From positions 14,032,001-14,096,000 of the forward strand of contig CM072335.1 of NCBI GenBank assembly GCA_036874045.1: 64,000 nucleotides of DNA, read 5' to 3'. The DNA is from Cymodocea nodosa (lineage: Eukaryota; Streptophyta; Magnoliopsida; Alismatales; Cymodoceaceae). Each line of letters begins with the position of its first letter. Positions within the stretch are counted from its first letter, which is position 1. Positions 12,590 to 23,918 of this stretch are shown here, piece after piece. The position numbers and the translations under genes were made by a program. The notes beneath the pieces were generated by a model. It ran no database searches. It was not told the origin of the DNA and saw nothing but the letters and a program-made list of their open reading frames with translations.

Positions 12590-13130
12590 TAATAATTCTT
12601 CTCTTATGAACTATTATATGTTTTCATGAAAGAATCTGCATAATTTCAGGAAATATACTTTAATTAAGTACATTTCTAAACTATCGGTGACTTGCAGGCT
12701 TTTTAATTCTTAAGTATCTGAATTTTCTATTGTTTCGATAAGTTATATTACAAGTATCAGATAGTTATGTTTTAAAACGTTCAATAGAATATTTTATTAT
12801 TTCTTAAAGTACACGTGTCGAAACCATAATGCATGACTTAAGTGGATTTTCAGTAAGTTATCTGTAACTCTTCAAAATGCGCCTGGGCATCGAAAAGTTA
12901 GATTTGTAACTGTCTGAAACATCTCTTTATTATAAAACTGCTTAAGTACAGGTGTCGTGATCTGGACGATTGACTTAAGTTATCTTTCGGAAAGTTATCT
13001 ATAACTCTCCAAAATGCACCTGAGCATCAGATAGTTAGGTTTATAAGTCTCCAAAACTTTCTGAACACCTTAAGTTAAAATTGTGCACGTGTTCAATTTC
13101 ACTGCTTTACAATGTCTCAGTTGAAACTCG
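12590..13130 (+). repeat. Athila-like U3 homology block inside Copia-1
   Basis: Shares order and wording with the U3 of the Athila-like LTR in the same sense. The blocks are ATTATATG.TTT.ATGAAAGAATC, a GCAGGCT segment, TTAAGTATCTGAATT, GAATATTTTATTA, ACACGTGT, ATAATGCATGACTTAAGTG, and a GAGCATC.GATAGTTAGGTT segment. Two units of the ~138-bp repeat are visible, with ACACGTGTCG at 12811 and a related ACAGGTGTCG about 138 bp later. It is also present in Copia-2 (about 19050-19430), so it belongs to this Sirevirus family and is not a late insertion. Confidence 0.7.
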
Positions 13131-13499
13131 AACAATTATGCTTAACTCTTCGACTTTTCACACCTATTCCTTCAAGAAACTCAACCTATTATCATAAGTC
13201 TTCGAGTTTTCTCACTTTTCACTTAGCCTGAAGTTATTTTCTTTATATGAACAGTTACGCTAAGTATTCTGTAATTGTTGGTTGTAAAACTCGTACAGTT
13301 ATTGCAAGCACTCGAATTATTTATCGATAACGGATCTAATATTTATGATTTCAATGATTGAATCCATTTATCCGTTTCTAAACTCGAAGAGTTATAAATG
13401 TTTTACTAACAACCTTTCGTGTTTCTACTTGGTAAAACCCTAGTTTCGTAATCTTCACTTCCACTAAGTTCTATAGTGCACAACGAAGATTAATCGACA
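13131..13499 (+). promoter_or_regulatory. Promoter-like leader of the small Copia-1 ORF
   Basis: Contains many CGAACAGTTA / TAACTCTTCG words. Close to the ORF start it has a telo-box (AAAACCCTAGTTTCG, about 13434-13449), a motif usual in plant promoters and leaders. No clear TATA box. The promoter function is inferred from position. Confidence 0.4.
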
Positions 13500-13873
13500 A
13501 TGTCAGGACGTGGAAGAGGACATGGTAGAATGACAAAAGTATAGAAAAGAGAGCTGGAATTACAGAAAATACAGAGTGAAATCAATGACATTAACAGGAT
13601 CAGCAAACTCAGTCCCAACAGCAACAGCAACAATCCACACAATTTATAGAAACACAGCAACATACAGATATACAACAAGGTATACATACAAATACACATA
13701 CAGGTATAGATACAGGCATTCATATTGAATTTTTATAGTAACAATCACAAGTTTCTCAAAATGATTTAGATCAAGCATTACTTGATCAGATAAAAAGAGT
13801 TAGTACAGAAATTGCCAAGAAAATTTCAGATACTCTGTTTGATATTTTTCGAAGATATAGAGGCTTGTGATAA
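13500..13873 (+). pseudogene. Small accessory ORF behind pol of Copia-1 (RG-rich / Q-rich)
   Basis: ATG at 13500 opens MSGRGRGHGRMTK, an RG-rich start like those of nucleic-acid-binding proteins. A TAG and then a helical KRELELQKIQSEIND segment follow. After a frame change there is a glutamine-rich stretch (CAA/CAG repeats 13617-13635), a Thr/Ile/His-rich part, and a helical C-terminus (SQNDLDQALLDQIKRVSTEI then a FDIFRRYRG segment) ending near 13871. About 120 codons in all, interrupted by stops. Copia-2 keeps the Q-rich and C-terminal parts (22067-22377) but lacks the RG start. I do not recognise the family. Some Sireviruses carry an extra ORF at this place, but I cannot show homology. Confidence 0.5.
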
Positions 13874-14054
13874 TACAAATTATGTATTACATGATTTATT
13901 TCTTGTAATTTGTAACCAAAAATATTATGTCAACTGTTTACTGAATTTAATGTTATGCTTAATCCATAAATTGTATGTATGTTTGAAACTATCGTTTTGA
14001 TTAATATATACTTAGTAAGATTTCCTTCCTTACATTTAACTTGCTTAACTTCCT

Positions 14055-14157
14055 AAAGGGGGAGAAAATAGTTTGTTTACTTTTTTATAATGCTAAAAAG
14101 GGGGACATATAAATTATGTGACTTATTAGGTTTTGACATCATCAAAAAGGGGGAGAT
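14055..14157 (+). promoter_or_regulatory. Multiple polypurine tracts of Copia-1
   Basis: Three AAAGGGGGAGA-like tracts at 14055-14065, 14095-14105 and 14144-14157; the last abuts the LTR. Repeated PPTs upstream of the 3' LTR are a recognised Sirevirus trait. Tracts near 12134 and 12570 may be further members. Confidence 0.85.
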
Positions 14158-15399
14158 TGTTAGGCATTTAATTTTGATGATATATGCTTTATTAACGCTT
14201 TTAAATAAGTCTACATAATATTCTCTAAGTATAATAGTTACCAGATTATCGGAAAGTTTCATTTTTATGTTAGATAAATTAAAGATTCTCGAAGAGTTAG
14301 ATTTGCAATAGTTAAACTTTCGGATAGTTAATGTTTCGGATAGTTAAACTTTCAGATAGTTAACGTTTCGTTTTTGTCGAATATTTTATGTTAAAAACTC
14401 GTATAGTTAAGTTATCTACACGTGTGTTTTTAATATTTTAAGTTGTCACGTGTTTTCCATGTGCGTTCGGTAATGAAAAATCGAATAGTTAGATAACTAT
14501 TCGAGTTTTTATATGCATGGATAGATAACTGTCCGAGTTTTATAAAAGGACTAACGAACAAATAAGTTTCATTGTTTAGTCACGTGTTTTGTAGGTGCAA
14601 AAACTCGAAGAGTTAAAGGCTAAGTGTTTAAGTTTTTACAAGACTTGAAGGATAAATGTTCGACTAAATCGAAGACTTAGAAGATATTCTACAAGACTCC
14701 AGGAAGATAAAAATTCTCGATATATCTACGAGTGGAGATCATGGAAATTCAAAATGATTGTGGAGAAAGTAGAAACTCAAAAAGAAAGTAATTTGGATTA
14801 AAGAGAAAATTAGTACATGGATTATGGATTATGGATTGTGGATCAAGTAGATGAATATGTTGAACGTGAAAGACAACAAAGTTCGACTACTAATAGAGAG
14901 TACGAGCTACATTACAATAGAGGATCCCAATCTCAAAAATCAAGTTTGAATATTCAATCTGGATCCCTAACTGAAAAGTTAAGTTTGAATATTCATATTC
15001 TGAAAAATTCTCCAACATCAGAAGAAGTTCGAAATTCCAAGCAATTTCAAAAAAGGAGTTGCAAACGCAAGAAGTCTGGAAATTCGACAACTGGAGAAGA
15101 AGAGATACAGAAGCTAAGCAAAGAGAAAGAAAGAAGTTGTGTGCATAAAGATCAGGTTTTATACAATTCAAAATTAGTTTTGAACAAGAGCTTTGTTTTC
15201 CTATTTGAATTGTATATCGAACATTACTGTATCAAAACCATCAAGAAGGGAATTGAGCTGAAAAGATATTGTAAATTCTGTTTTGAAATAAAAGAATAGA
15301 ATTTCATTTACGAGTATTTTGTGCTCTTATTTTATCCACTAGTATTTAATTACTAAAGACACAATTCACCCCCCCTCTTGTGATACAGACGATCCTACA
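14158..15399 (+). repeat. Copia-1 3' LTR / Copia-2 5' LTR
   Basis: 1242 bp, TGTTAGGCAT...GATCCTACA. Preceded by the PPT at 14144-14157 and followed without any primer site by integrase-coding sequence at 15401. It serves both internal regions of the array. It has four GATAGTTAA-type units at 14308-14370, the inverted repeat at 14481-14504 and a TATA box at 14541-14548. A 160-codon open frame at 14817-15299 lies inside it; the two sister LTRs carry stops there, so I do not call it a gene. Confidence 0.9.
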
Positions 15400-15400
15400 A

Positions 15401-17948
15401 TTGCATAAAACATCCTTTAAAAGTTTAAATGAAATAACAAGCAAAAGAGTATTAGAACTAGTGCATATGGATTTATTTAGACCTACTAGGACAACCAGTC
15501 TATGAGGTAAATATTACGCTTTTGTACTAGTTGATGACTATTCTAGATTTACTTGGGTCTATTTTCTAGCATATAAAACTGAAGTTTTTGAAATATTTAA
15601 GATATTCTGTAATAAAGTTTAGAATGAGCAAAATGTTAAAATTCAAAAACTTAGGAGTGATCATGGTACAGAATTTGATAATGATCAAATGGACACCTTT
15701 TGTGAAGAATTAGGCATAGATCATAGGTACTCATTTCCAAGAGCTCCTTCACAAAATGGGATAGTAGAACGTAAAAAATATCACTTCAGGAAATGTCCAG
15801 AACCATGTTAAATGAAAATAAGTTACCCCTATCTTTCTGAGCAGAAGCAGTTCATACAGCATGTTATGTTATAAATAGAGTACATCTAAGACCAATTTTA
15901 GATAAAACTCCTTATGAGATATGGTATAACAGGGTTCCCAAAATAAGTTATTTAAAACTCTTTGGTTGTAAGTGTTTTATTTTAAACACTAAGGAACAAA
16001 GAGACAAATTTAGAGTCAAATCAGATGAGGGTATTTTTGTTGGTTATTCCATTAGAAGTAAGGCATATAGAGTTTATAACAAATCAACAAAAACCATTGA
16101 GGAAACCCTACATGTGAAATTTCATGAAAATTCTCATTTGGATTTTAGACATGCTAAAAACTTTGATTTAGAAATTCTCCCAGAAATAGTATCAAATGAT
16201 GTTGACATAGAAATTGAGAGATTATCTGATGAAATAAGAAATATAAACTTAAATGATGAAGATTTAGAAGAAAATAATGTCATACCTATAGAAAATGGAG
16301 AACAACATAGAAATTGGCGTTATGCTTCATCTCATCCTATTGATCAAAAAATAGGTGATCCTAATCAAGGAGTTAGGACTAGGTCATCAATAGTCAACAT
16401 TTGTGGTGCTTACTCATTTGTTTCTTTACTAGAACCTAAGAAAATTGAAGATGCCTTAGAAGATGAATTTTGGCATTTAGCTATGCAAGATGAGCTAAAT
16501 CAATTTATAAGAAATGAGGTATGGGATCTAGTTCCTCTACCTGAAAATCAGTCTATAATAGGAACAAGGTGGGTATTTAGAAACAAAGTAGATCAAGATG
16601 GACATATAGTTAAAAATAAAGCTAGATTAGTTGCTCAAGGTTACAAGCAAGAGGAAGGAATTGACTATGATGAAACATTTGCTCCTATTGCTAGACTAGT
16701 ATCAATACAAATTTTGTTAGCATATGCTTATTATATGGATTTCAAATTATATCAAATGGATGTTAAGGCTACTTTTTTAAATGGATATATAAAAGAAGAA
16801 GTTTATGTAAAACAACCTCCAGGTTTTGAAGATTTAAAACATCTTGAGTATGTTTATAAGCTTAAGAAGGCACTATATGGCCTTAAACAAGCCCCTAGGT
16901 CTTGGTATGAGAGATTATCTAAATTTCTTACGGAGAAAGGGTATTCTATGGGAAAGGCAGATCACACTCTTTTTATCAAGAAGATCTAAAAATATATATT
17001 GGTAGTTCAAATCTATGTAGATGACATCATATTTAGAGCAACAAATGATAAATTAGTTGAGTCTTTCTCGAAAGTCATGACTAATCAATTTGAAATGAGT
17101 ATGATGGGTGAACTATCATTTTTCCTAGGCTTACAAATTAAGCAATTAGATCAGGGTACTTTTATTTCACAAGAAAAATATACTCAAGATTTATTAAAGA
17201 GGTTTGGTTTAGACAACACTAAAACAAAAAATACACCAATGAGTACTATCACCAAGTTGGATAAAGATGACTCTAGAAAAACTGTAGATCTAAAACAATA
17301 TAGAAGTATGATTGGTTCATTACTTTATTTAACAGTTAGTTGACCAGATATTATGTTTAGTATGTGTACTTGTGCTAAATATCAATCTAATCTTAAAGAA
17401 TCACACCTACTTGCTGTTAAACAAATTTTTAAATATCTATTAGGAACCATAAATTTCAGATTGTTTTATTTTAAACACAATTCTTTAAATTTAATAGGTA
17501 ATAGTGATGCTGATTTTGCAAGATGTAAGTCTGAAAGAAAAAGCACCAGTGGCACTTATCAATTATTAGGAAATTCTTTAGTGTCATGGTTTAACAAAAA
17601 GCATTTACAACTAAAGCTGAATATATAGCTGCTGCACTTTGCTGTGCTCAAATCCTATGGATTAGACAAACTTTAAAAGATTTTAATTTAGACTATGAAC
17701 CAACTAAGATTTTCTGTGATAGTAGTTCTGCAATAAGTTTGTCTAAAAATCCTGTCTTACATTCACAAGCTAAATATATAGAAGTTCGACATCATTTTCT
17801 AGGAGATAATATTATAAAAGAAAAAATAGTATTAAATTTTGTTCCTACCATAGAACTATTAGCAGATATATTTGCAAAACCCTTAGATGGGAATACCTTT
17901 TCAAAATTTCGATTAGAACTTGGTATTTGTAGGGTATCTGATGTTTAA
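15401..17948 (+). pseudogene. Copia-2 pol fragment (integrase to RNase H)
   Basis: Begins abruptly inside the integrase (LHKTSFKSLNEITSKRV) right after the LTR; primer site, gag, protease and integrase N-terminus are absent. Then: integrase catalytic core with several stops and a 1-nt deletion near 15776; RT from about 16480 with YVDDIIF at about 17017; RNase H to 17948. Stops include TAA 16987 and TGA 17341, and a deletion near 17600 shifts the frame. Its RT keeps KQAPRSW where Copia-1 has a stop, so most breaks arose independently. Confidence 0.9.
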
Positions 17949-19842
17949 ATTTTCTTGTTCATTGCATAACATTTTGGTTTGTTAAAAGGTAGTTTTAGAA
18001 TTTAATTTCTTTATTATTAAAAAAAAAACAAACAAAATATATATTTTTGAATTACTGTGTTCTAGTAGTTAAGAATTTATGAAATTCTAATTTTTATTGA
18101 AGTTAATTTATTTAAGAAAAATTCAGAAAATATTACTTAAGGAAAGTTAATTTGATTCAATGTGAGTGTCAAATGTATTTTTGTTACTTATGTATATGCT
18201 ATTATAGAGATTTTAACTGGAAAATACATAAAAAGTATGTATTGTTTATTAAAGGAAAGTTATTAACATACTATTAGAAAAATTAAGTCTTGTAGTTGAC
18301 TCTAATTTAATTTACTGTCTTGTTTTATTTCCTTTTTGTCTGCAATTACTTGAGTAATTAAGTCCATTGGGGGATCTTAAACCCTAGTCACTTAAACCAA
18401 TTGGTTTGGAATGTGTTGACTGAAAACTCATTTTACAAGTAATTTAGATTATATTTTAAAAAGAAACAAAAACAAATTTTACCTGTTCTCACTTGTCATT
18501 GAGTAACTGGTTATCTTTCCCCCAATCAAGGGATTGTGATCATATAAAAAGATGATATTGTGGGAGGTAATACATAAAGTATATATATATATGAATATAA
18601 ACAAAAAAAAGGGGGGCAATGTACTCAAACTTAATTTATTCTACAAGTGTTATAACAATCCTACCATAATCTATGCATATAATCTTTGTTATTTCTCTTT
18701 GTTATTATCTACTTTTTACACATAATATACTGTATTTATTTTCTTAAGTTCATGTACTCCCTATTGAATTCTTTTAACTTACCTGAAGGTATATCTCTAT
18801 GAATCTTCTTTTGTAAACTGAATAAGATAAAAGTCGGAAAGTCGAAATTCTTAAATCTACTACTTATTTTTGTATTTAATTAATATAAAAAAAAGGAGAA
18901 ACTCAAATCTATTTAAGGCTCAGTAACCAACTTAAGTCAGCTATTTGACCTTTTAATGCCAAATTTATTGGGGCTTGGCAACCCAATTTAAGTACGCCAT
19001 AGATTCTTTAGACTACATTTATGTAAGGGAAGCAGTTTCTCATATAATAATTCAACCATTATGAACTATTATATGCTTTAATGAAAGAATCTACATAATT
19101 TTAGGAAATTAATATTAATTAAATTCATTTCTAAACTGTTGGTGAAATACAGGCTTTTTAGTTCTTAAGTATCCAAATTTTCTGTTATTTTAGAAGGTTA
19201 TATTGTCTATACCGAACAGTTATGTTTTAAATGATTAAAAGAATATTTTATTATTTCCTGAAGTACACGTGTTGAAGCCTAAATGCATATCTTAAGTGAA
19301 TGTTCGATAAGTTATCTGGTAACTCTCCGAAATGCATCTGATCATCAGATAGTTAGGTTTATAAGTATCTGAAAATATCTGAACTCCTTAAGTTAGAATT
19401 ATGCACATGTTGAATTTCATTGCTTTATTATGTCACATGTTGAAACTCGAACAGTTATGCTTAAGTCTTCGACTTTTACGCATATCTATCCGAGAAACTA
19501 AAACAATTAACTTAATATTATTATATTTTTTCTAAAAGACTTAAACTCTGACAATAACTATTCTTGTTTGTCGTATAGTTATGTGCTTTACTGCTCAAAA
19601 AACTCGAATAGTTATCATAAGTCTTCAAGTTTTCTCACCTTTCACTTAGCCCGAAGTTATTTTCTTTACATGAATAGTTACGCTAAGTATTCTGCTTTTG
19701 TCGATTGTAAAACTCGTATAGTTATTGCAAGTATTCGAGTTATTTATCAGTAACGGATCTTATATTTATGATTTCAATGATTGAATCAGTTTATCTGTTT
19801 ATAAACTCAAAGAGTTATAAATGTTTTACTGACAACCTTTCG
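17949..19842 (+). other. Copia-2 region behind pol, non-coding, with Athila-like U3 block
   Basis: Collinear with 11478-13420 of Copia-1. An A-then-GGGGGG tract lies near 18606. The U3-like block is about 19050-19430 (ACACGTGT near 19265, then a TTAAGTGAATGTTCGATAAG segment). CGAACAGTTA words follow. No ORF is supported; a 61-codon frame at 19568-19753 is not kept in Copia-1. Confidence 0.6.
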
Positions 19843-19847
19843 TGTTT
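19843..19847. repeat. Target-site duplication, left copy
   Basis: TGTTT, repeated at 22016-22020 on the other side of the solo LTR. Removing the LTR and one copy restores the Copia-1 reading CGTGTTTCTAC. Confidence 0.9.
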
Positions 19848-22015
19848 TGTTTGCATTTTCCCAACACTACACCAGAAAAACTTGGATTTGTTACTTTTAT
19901 TTTTACTTAGTTAATTTATCCTTATGCATATTCTTTCTTTTAGAAGCAAGCAAACACCTTTAATACAATTTAGATATTAATTCCAATTTGTACTTTAACT
20001 GCAAGTGCATAGTGTCTATTGTATCAGTGTGCAAGTACAGGTCGATCCCACAGGGAATTGCTTAAAAGTTTAGAATTGTCCGTTTGTTAACAATCAAATT
20101 TATATATTCAAAAAGCTCTCCGTTGAATTATAGTTAACTCAACGGATAAAGTTCGTTGAGTTATAGCTAACTCAACGGACTAACCATGTGGACTTAAGTT
20201 AACTCCATGAGCTTGTCTTTACTTTTTAATACTGCTATTTACAAAGGAATTCAGCCAACCATTGGGCGATTCCACAGATTCTAAATAACATCAATTAAGC
20301 TCTTTAATGTTAGTAAATACTGGATTTATCATTAAGCAATACTAACATTTAGATAATTCAAACAGTAACCATTAAAATCTTTAAGTCTTTTGAACGAACC
20401 AATTTCAGTAAACTGTAAAACTAAAACAAACATAAAACAATCACAACACTGACAAAGATAACATTAATCACAATACAACACAAACAATACAACATACAAT
20501 AGCAGATAAGTTGGTTTTGGTATTTTTGGTTTAATATGAACATGGAAATGGGCGAAAGGTGAAATGTAAAGTAATCTCAATCAACAACAAATACTTTCGT
20601 CACTACATACGACGTGATTACACCACTGAAAATTAAACCACTTACAATCCTGTCTCCTCTCCCTATAGAATTGTGAGTCCAGAATTGCAAGATAATATCC
20701 TCTTCAGCATATAGGCATCAACCCGAAGTTAAGGCTAGAAGCTTTACGATCTCCTGAAATATGAGTCGGTGCTTGGTGAAAATGGCTTCCCTTCCCGCAA
20801 CGCGATCACTCCTCACAGTGGTTGTCAGGCACCGTGTGTTGCTCGGAATCGACCCGACATCAAGAAAGTATTCTCACAGACCTCTGATGGTTGGCGATTA
20901 TGGTGGATATGGTGGTGGTAATGATGGTTGGTGTGGTACTTTGGAGAATTGCCGATACTGCCTATAGAAAGCTCGGTGCTCCTCCTCTTTTCACACTGGC
21001 CGTCCATCAATCACCCACGCACCCTTTACTTCTTTTTCTTCTTTTCTTTTATATTTCTTCAGTAGTAACTGCTTCTGCATGAATGGTCGATTGGATTTCC
21101 TTCATTCATATCAACGGCGATGATTTCTTCTCCCTGCGCAATACATGCAATTGTGGTTTTTCTTCCAACTGTCCTATTTCTACAACCGCTACAGTGGCAT
21201 ATTAGAAAATAAATAGTCCATGGAGTTACAGATAACTCAACGGACTTTCTTCATTGATTTAAGTATAAAACACAAGCATAAATTTAACTATCCGATGCTC
21301 AGGTGCATTTCAGATACTTACAAAGTTAACTATCCGTTGCTCAAATGCATTTCGAATAGTTATAGATAACTCACCGATATATAACTTAAGTAAATCTACC
21401 AAATCTTGAAACGTGTCAGCAGCAGTTTAATAATAAAATACACATTTTGGAGAGTTACAGGTCTAACTATCCGATGCTCAGATGCATTTCGAATAGTTAC
21501 AGCTAACTCACCAAAAGTCCACTTAAGTCACTTTACTAGAACATGACACGTGTCCTCAGCTATTTTATAAATAAAAAGAGATTTCAGAGGGTTACACATA
21601 TAATTGTCCGATACCCAACTACAATTTCGGATAGTTAGAGATAACTCACTAAAAGTTCACTTAAGTCATGCATTATGGTTTTGACACGTGTACTTCAGGA
21701 ATTAATAAAATATTCTTTCAAAACATAACTGTTCAGCAATTTAAACATAACTATCCGACATGTTCAGTCTATTAAACATAACTATCTAAAATATCAAAAA
21801 ATTTGGATACTTAAGAATTTCACAGCCTGCAACTTATTGACAGTTCGGAAATGTACTAAATTGACATTAATTCTCCAAAATTAAGCAGTAATTCTAATTA
21901 AAGCATATAACAGTGCAATTATAACATAATGGCTTAATTCTTATATGATAAGCTAAATATTATGCAATTAACCATCATTTAATCGTTAATAATATGCACT
22001 TTTTCATTCTAAACA
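19848..22015 (-). mobile_element. Complete Athila-like solo LTR with target-site duplication
   Basis: 2168 bp on minus, from TGTTTAGAATG (22015) to AATGCAAACA (19848), with TG...CA ends and TGTTT/AAACA terminal repeats. It interrupts a Copia-2 sequence that is continuous in Copia-1 near 13420 and is flanked by TGTTT at 19843-19847 and 22016-22020. TATA box on minus at 21046-21053. U3 contains about three tandem units of roughly 138-144 bp (starts near 21318, 21456, 21600), each with a CGATGCTC..ATGCATTTCG segment and an ACACGTGT or similar box. It is the reference for the LTR limits of this family. Confidence 0.92.
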
Positions 22016-22066
22016 TGTTTCTACCTTGGTAAAACCCTAGTTTCACAATTTTTACTTCCACTAAGT

Positions 22067-22377
22067 TCTCTATAGATACACCTATAATTCGACAGCAACA
22101 ACAACAACAGGATCGACACACTCAGTCACAACAGCAACAGCAACAATCAACACAATTTTCAGAACAATAGCAACATACAGATATAAATATAGGTATACAT
22201 ACAGATACAAATACAGTTATAAATACAGACATACATACTGAATTTTTACAGCAACCGTCACAAGTTTCACAAAATGATTTAGATCAAGCAGTAATTGATC
22301 AAATAAACAGAGTAAGTACAGAAATTGCAAGGCAAATTTCAGATACTTTGATCAGTATTTTTCGAAGATAAAGAGGC
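22067..22377 (+). pseudogene. Small Q-rich accessory ORF, Copia-2 copy
   Basis: Counterpart of 13500-13873. CAA/CAG repeats encode a glutamine run (22082-22150), followed by a Thr/Ile-rich part and the helical C-terminus (SQNDLDQAVIDQINRVSTEI). The RG-rich N-terminus is deleted and TAG/TAA stops are present (for example after SEQ near 22170). Confidence 0.5.
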
Positions 22378-22606
22378 TTGTGATTATACAAATTATGTAT
22401 TACAAGATTTATTTATTGTAATTTGTTACCAAAAATATTATGTAAATTGTTTACTACACTTAATGCTCATGTGATTGTTTTTAACAATTTATGTTTAAAC
22501 AGTATATGCTTAATCCACGAAAGTTATGCATGTTTAAAATTATCTTTTTGATTAATATATACTTAGCAAGGTTTTTTCTTCCTTACATTTAAATCGCTTA
22601 ATTACT

Positions 22607-22709
22607 AAAGGGGGAGAAGATATATTATTTACTTTTTTATAATGCCAAAAAGGGGGAGAAGATAGATTATTTGACTTATTAGGTTTTGACATCATCAAAA
22701 AGGGGGAGA
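22607..22709 (+). promoter_or_regulatory. Multiple polypurine tracts of Copia-2
   Basis: AAAGGGGGAGA-type tracts at 22607-22617, 22647-22659 and 22697-22709; the last abuts the LTR start at 22710. Confidence 0.85.
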
Positions 22710-23918
22710 TGTTAGGAATTTTGTTTTGATGATATATGCTTTATTAAAGTTTTTAAATAAGTCTAAATAATATTCTCTAAGTATAATTGTCACGTAATTA
22801 AATGTTAACAGATTATCGGAAAGTAACATTTTTATTTCGGATAGTTAAAGTTTTCAAAGAGTTAGATTTTTGATAGTTAAACTTTCGGATAGTTAACGTT
22901 TTGTTTTTGTCAAATAGTTATGTTAAAAACTCGTATAGTTAAGTTATATACACGTGCGTTTTTAATGTTTTAAGTTATCACGTGTTTTCTATGTGCGTTC
23001 GGTAATGAAAATCAAATAATTAGATAACTATTCGAATTTTTATACGCATAGATAGATAAGTCTTTGAGTTTTATAAAATGACTAACAAACAGATAAGTTT
23101 GCTATGTTTAGTCACGTGTTTTGCAGGTGCAAAAACTCAAAGAGTTACAGATAAGTATTCGAGTTTTTACAAGACATAAAGGATAAGTGTTCAACTAAAT
23201 CGAAGAGTTAGAAGATATTCTACAAGACTCCAAGAAGATAAAGTTTCAGTGAATCTACGAGTGGAGATCGTGGAAATTAAAAATGATAGTGGAGATCGTG
23301 GAAATTCAAATAGATAGTAATTTGGATTTAAAGAAAAAATTAGTACGTGGATTATGGATTAAGTGGATGAATATGCTGAATGTGAAAGACAACAAAGTTC
23401 GACTACTAATAGAGAGTACAAGCTACATTACAATTAAGGATCCCAATCTCAAAAACCAAGTCTGAATATTCAATCTGGATCCCTAACTGAAAAGTTAAGT
23501 TTGAATATTCATATCCAAAAAAATTCTCCAACATCAAAAGAAGTTCGAAATTCCAAGCAATTTCAGAAAAGGAGCTCCAAACGCAAGAAGTCTGGAAATT
23601 CAACAATTGGAGAAGAAGAGATATAGAAGTTGAGCAAAAAGAAGGAAAGGAGCTGTGTGCATAAAGATCAGGTTTTATACAATTCAAAATTAGTTTTGAA
23701 TAAGAACTTCATTTTTCTATTTGAATTGTATATCGGACTTTACTGTATCAAAACCGTCAAGAAGGGAATTGAGATAAAAAGATATTGTAAATTCTGTCTT
23801 TAAAGTTTATAAAGAATAGAATTTCATTTACAAGCGTTTTGTACTCTTGTTTTATTCGCTGGTAATTTAATTACTAAAGACGCAATTCACCCCCCTCTTG
23901 TGATACAATGATCCTACA
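22710..23918 (+). repeat. Copia-2 3' LTR
   Basis: 1209 bp, TGTTAGGAATT...ATCCTACA. Same family as 6003-7209 and 14158-15399 but more diverged; the TATA box is TATAAAAT near 23072. It joins directly to minus-strand RNase H sequence of Copia-3, with no matching target duplication. Confidence 0.88.

Larger units (their letters stand above)
6003..14157 (+). mobile_element. Copia-1: Sirevirus-type Ty1/copia element (5' LTR and internal region)
   Basis: 5' LTR, tRNA-iMet primer site, one gag-pol frame, a 2.7-kb region behind pol with a small extra ORF, repeated purine tracts and then the LTR at 14158-15399. LTR ends are TGTTAGG...CCTACA. The sequences flanking the outermost LTRs (ctcct before 6003; catga after 23918) do not match, so the array was reshaped by recombination or deletion after insertion. 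Confidence 0.85.

Noticed and set aside
14817..15299. 160-codon frame inside the Copia LTR
   Set aside because: The sister LTRs at 6003-7209 and 22710-23918 have stops in this frame, so it is most likely non-coding R/U5 sequence.
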